The notes beneath the pieces were generated by a model. It was not told the DNA's origin. It saw only the letters and a list, made by a program, of their open reading frames with translations, and did not search any database. Shown piece by piece: positions 61,816 through 64,000 of a stretch of 64,000 bases of DNA (its first letter is position 1; the number at the start of each line of letters is the position of its first letter). The DNA is from Anaerolineales bacterium (GTDB taxonomy: Bacteria; Chloroflexota; Anaerolineae; Anaerolineales; Villigracilaceae). Both the position numbers and the translations under genes were made by a program. The stretch is taken from the NCBI GenBank assembly GCA_020634895.1, contig JACKAV010000008.1, positions 150,606-214,605 on the forward strand, read 5' to 3'.

Positions 61816-62544
61816 TTATTTTTTACTTTCTTCTACAAAAAAAGTGTATTTGATACCGCAGAAATTCCTTTTTCCAACCATCAAATGGAAAAAGGTCTGG
61901 TACTGCCCCGCAACCTTGGGCGCAATAAAAGAAGCGCCCACCTTTACCTCACCGCCTGAAGGAACGCTGACCGTAAAATCCTGTATTTTCGTGTCCTCAT
62001 TTCGATACCCGCCCTGATAAACAAGATCAACGCCGTAGTACGGCCAGCTTTTCGTGCCGCTATTAAATATAGTCCATTCCACATGAAAGTGCGCACCCGG
62101 CTTGAACACGGTATTCCTGGGCGGATATGCGCCAAGGGTGGAACAAGTCCATTCCTTGCCGGTCATTGTCTTTGGATCTTTCTTATCCGGCACGCCATCG
62201 TTATTATCATCGATCACACCGCTCGAGCCGGGAGTTGCAATCGTGCCGACTGTTGGGGGCAATGTGTATGTTGGTATTGGTGTAGAGGTGGATAGTAAAA
62301 AGATAAACGTCGGTGTAGAAGTCGGCGTGATGGAGGGCGTATGGGTCGGCGTTGGGGTGTTTGTGAAAGTCGGAAGACTGACCGCGGTTTGTGTTTGAGC
62401 CGCGATGGCAGTCCCTGCTATGGTGGTTCCAAGCCCACTTTCGTCAAATGTGGGAAGCGGTGGAACTTCCGGCACCGCCCCACCCGGCAGGACACACGCA
62501 AGCAAAGCAAATAGTAGAACAATAAGAAGCAGGAATTTACGCAC
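61816..62544 (-). CDS. Lipoprotein with Thr/Pro linker, calcium-type loop and NBR1-like Ig domain
   Basis: A protein of 242 residues from a GTG at 62544 (AGGAG site). Lipobox LLAC near residue 17, a Thr/Pro-rich linker (about 55-97), a DxNxDGxxDxxD loop (IDDNNDGVPDKKD, about 110-122) resembling EF-hand or thrombospondin-3 calcium sites, and a C-terminal Ig-like domain (about 145-237, FHVEWTIFNSGTKSWP) of the NBR1 central-domain type. Probably surface-anchored binding or structural protein. It lies 12 bp after the MttB-family gene on the same strand. Confidence 0.82.
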   Translation of the reverse strand: MRKFLLLIVLLFALLACVLPGGAVPEVPPLPTFDESGLGTTIAGTAIAAQTQTAVSLPTFTNTPTPTHTPSITPTSTPTFIFLLSTSTPIPTYTLPPTVGTIATPGSSGVIDDNNDGVPDKKDPKTMTGKEWTCSTLGAYPPRNTVFKPGAHFHVEWTIFNSGTKSWPYYGVDLVYQGGYRNEDTKIQDFTVSVPSGGEVKVGASFIAPKVAGQYQTFFHLMVGKRNFCGIKYTFFVEESKK

Positions 62545-62556
62545 AATTTCTCCTGA

Positions 62557-63984
62557 TTAGAGTATATCGTGAAATTTCCGACGAATAAACTCCTCCCCTT
62601 TTGCAATGAACTCATCATAGTCATCGGGTGCAGAAGCGGAAGCCAAAAAGTCCTGCGTCTTTTCGCGCAAGACCTGACGTGCCGGTGGCTGACCAGCGTC
62701 CATCCATTTTTCCATGCTGTAACGCGGGTAGACTCCGCTGACGTAATATCCACTTTTATAGTTTCGCAAAGTAGATGGTTGATTCAAAAAACTTTTTCCG
62801 GGTCCAACCTTGAATATCTCATCCACTGCGGAATTCATATCGTCGAGTTGAAAACCGTCGTGGATGCGCAATGCCTGATCGATGATCTCATGCGCGTGGA
62901 CGAAGGTTGTTGGCGAGATCGACTTCGAGCCAAGAGAATCTCCAATGAACGGGGCCAGATGTCCGTTAGAGAGAAGAAGCGCGAGGGTGTTCATCCAATA
63001 TGTATCGGCTGCGATCAGATCCATTCCCCAGCCGGTCCCACTGCCTGACGTCGAACAATGCGGGATGTTGTAATGCTTCATCATTTCGGAGCAGGCGACA
63101 CTGACAAGAATGCTTTGCGGGTCGTAAAAATTAAGCATGGTACGCATATCAAAATAGACGGGCAGCATCCCAAGCAAAATAGGTGCGCCTTTCTTGATGG
63201 TTTGACTAATGACCAAACCAGCGAGAAGTTCTGCCATAAGCAAGGTGAGTGTGCCTGCGGGGGTAAGCGGAGTGGAAGCGCCTGCCATGCTGTAGTTGGA
63301 GAAGATGATTGGAAGTCCGCGCTCGATGGCGACTTTCATTTTGTCCACGGTTCCCGCATTCATCACGAGCGGACTGACCGGATTGAAGTATGGAATTACG
63401 AAAGGCTTATCCCCAACTTCCTTGCCATGCAGATGTTCGAACATGTCAAGCACATCAGGAAAACGATTCTCATCTGAGACCAAAAGGACGAGCGGTTTGG
63501 TCGTATTTGCGATATGTTCCAGTGAGCCGTACATATCGCCAAGTTCTTCCTTCACATCGCGGACGATCCCCACTGTTGAAATCACATCATAGTGTTTCAA
63601 ACTGGAACCAAGCCGAACAAGGTCACGAAAGTTCTCACGTTTAAAAATATCAAGCGTCTCATCTACAGGATTCTGATAGAACAATGCCGTCACCCCCACC
63701 CCAAAGCGCAGGCGGTCTTCCCCAAGTTTCAATTTGTGTTCACCGCGCCGGTCATAAACATCGATCGTGTTCGGCGCGGACCGTATCGCTTCTTCCACAA
63801 TTTCGGGCGAAAATTTGATGATGCGGTCTTGTGATTTCAGCCCCAGCTTTTGCTCGAGCATTTGCAGTATTTCGGGCGAATCCACACGCACGCCAGTCTC
63901 ACTCAGTACTTTCAAAACGTTATTGTGCGCTTCCTGTATCTGTTCTTCACTCATTAATGTCAACTGCGGGCGGACGTTATTCAT
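62557..63984 (-). CDS. MttB-family (non-pyrrolysine) methylamine/betaine methyltransferase
   Basis: A protein of 475 residues, complete, with AGGAG before the ATG at 63984. It resembles trimethylamine:corrinoid methyltransferase MttB along its length (LSETGVRVDSPEILQML near the N-terminus, ANTTKPLVLLVSDEN, TLLMAELLAGLVISQTIKKGAPILLG). True MttB has an in-frame UAG for pyrrolysine; the frame here is uninterrupted, so this belongs to the larger non-Pyl branch (MtgB-like enzymes act on glycine betaine or other quaternary amines). No corrinoid protein gene is adjacent within the window. Substrate not deducible. Confidence 0.9.
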   Translation of the reverse strand: MNNVRPQLTLMSEEQIQEAHNNVLKVLSETGVRVDSPEILQMLEQKLGLKSQDRIIKFSPEIVEEAIRSAPNTIDVYDRRGEHKLKLGEDRLRFGVGVTALFYQNPVDETLDIFKRENFRDLVRLGSSLKHYDVISTVGIVRDVKEELGDMYGSLEHIANTTKPLVLLVSDENRFPDVLDMFEHLHGKEVGDKPFVIPYFNPVSPLVMNAGTVDKMKVAIERGLPIIFSNYSMAGASTPLTPAGTLTLLMAELLAGLVISQTIKKGAPILLGMLPVYFDMRTMLNFYDPQSILVSVACSEMMKHYNIPHCSTSGSGTGWGMDLIAADTYWMNTLALLLSNGHLAPFIGDSLGSKSISPTTFVHAHEIIDQALRIHDGFQLDDMNSAVDEIFKVGPGKSFLNQPSTLRNYKSGYYVSGVYPRYSMEKWMDAGQPPARQVLREKTQDFLASASAPDDYDEFIAKGEEFIRRKFHDIL

Positions 63985-64000
63985 AAGTAAATTCTCCTGT

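Noticed and set aside
62557..63984. Pyrrolysine-containing MttB
   Set aside because: The frame runs 475 codons with no internal TAG, so it is the non-Pyl branch.

Overview
The window looks like a chromosomal segment of a member of the Chloroflexota, probably class Anaerolineae. That assignment is an inference from gene content, not from a marker gene: many GAF-domain receptors built to one plan, Thr/Pro-rich linkers in lipoproteins and in the receptor kinase, an NBR1-type Ig-like lipoprotein, a patatin-related protein of about 1,090 residues, an MttB-family methyltransferase without an internal amber codon, and fused dipeptide-transporter subunits. No rRNA, CRISPR array or transposase gene is visible. 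One tRNA gene, tRNA-Gly(CCC), is present.

Region 1 (1-25350, minus strand) is the most striking part. One run of fourteen close-packed or overlapping genes begins with two stand-alone receiver proteins, continues with eleven paralogous membrane receptors (529-1294 residues) and ends in a ParA-type ATPase cut by the window edge. Every receptor has an N-terminal membrane or Cache sensor, a coiled coil (often a HAMP), one or more full GAF domains, usually an N-terminally shortened GAF, and a conserved tail that resembles only the first helix and strand of another GAF. None carries a kinase, cyclase, methyl-accepting or DNA-binding output. I regard this receptor/receiver/ParA locus as the best candidate for an undescribed signalling system.

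Region 2 (25350-33000) holds tRNA-Gly with a consensus promoter and terminator, a HAD phosphatase translationally coupled to a polyprenyl diphosphate synthase, a small unknown protein, a SET-domain protein, the patatin-related protein and a DNA-repair-type radical SAM protein whose start appears leaderless. Region 3 (33000-37750) is a two-component system divergent from a four-gene operon (two small membrane proteins, ApbE, a ferric-reductase-like membrane protein). The operon promoter carries two exact 7-bp repeats with 11-bp period that match the textbook Pho box. Region 4 (37750-43300) contains a STAND NTPase with duplicated TPRs, a PiT phosphate transporter, a tyrosine recombinase with a dif-like palindrome just upstream and a leaderless promoter, a ferredoxin and a class IV aminotransferase.

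Region 5 (43300-52110) has an 819-residue class of protein with an HxxxDG acyltransferase motif, coupled to a membrane Ser/Thr kinase, and then a heterodimeric ABC exporter of BmrCD type. The exporter is preceded by a leader peptide and a terminator/antiterminator arrangement that looks like ribosome-mediated attenuation. Its two subunit genes are separated by a four-helix-bundle (23S rRNA intervening-sequence type) gene flanked by exact 12-bp inverted repeats. Region 6 (52190-64000, minus strand) has a CNNM/CorC-type membrane protein, a GAF-GAF-GGDEF diguanylate cyclase, a TrmH-family RNA methyltransferase, a family-5 dipeptide/oligopeptide ABC importer with fused permease and ATPase, an Ig-like lipoprotein and an MttB-family methyltransferase. 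Several genes (40918, 32849, and less surely 43300, 43388, 53492) lack a Shine-Dalgarno sequence and start 6-10 nt after a TATAAT box, which suggests that leaderless mRNAs are common in this genome.
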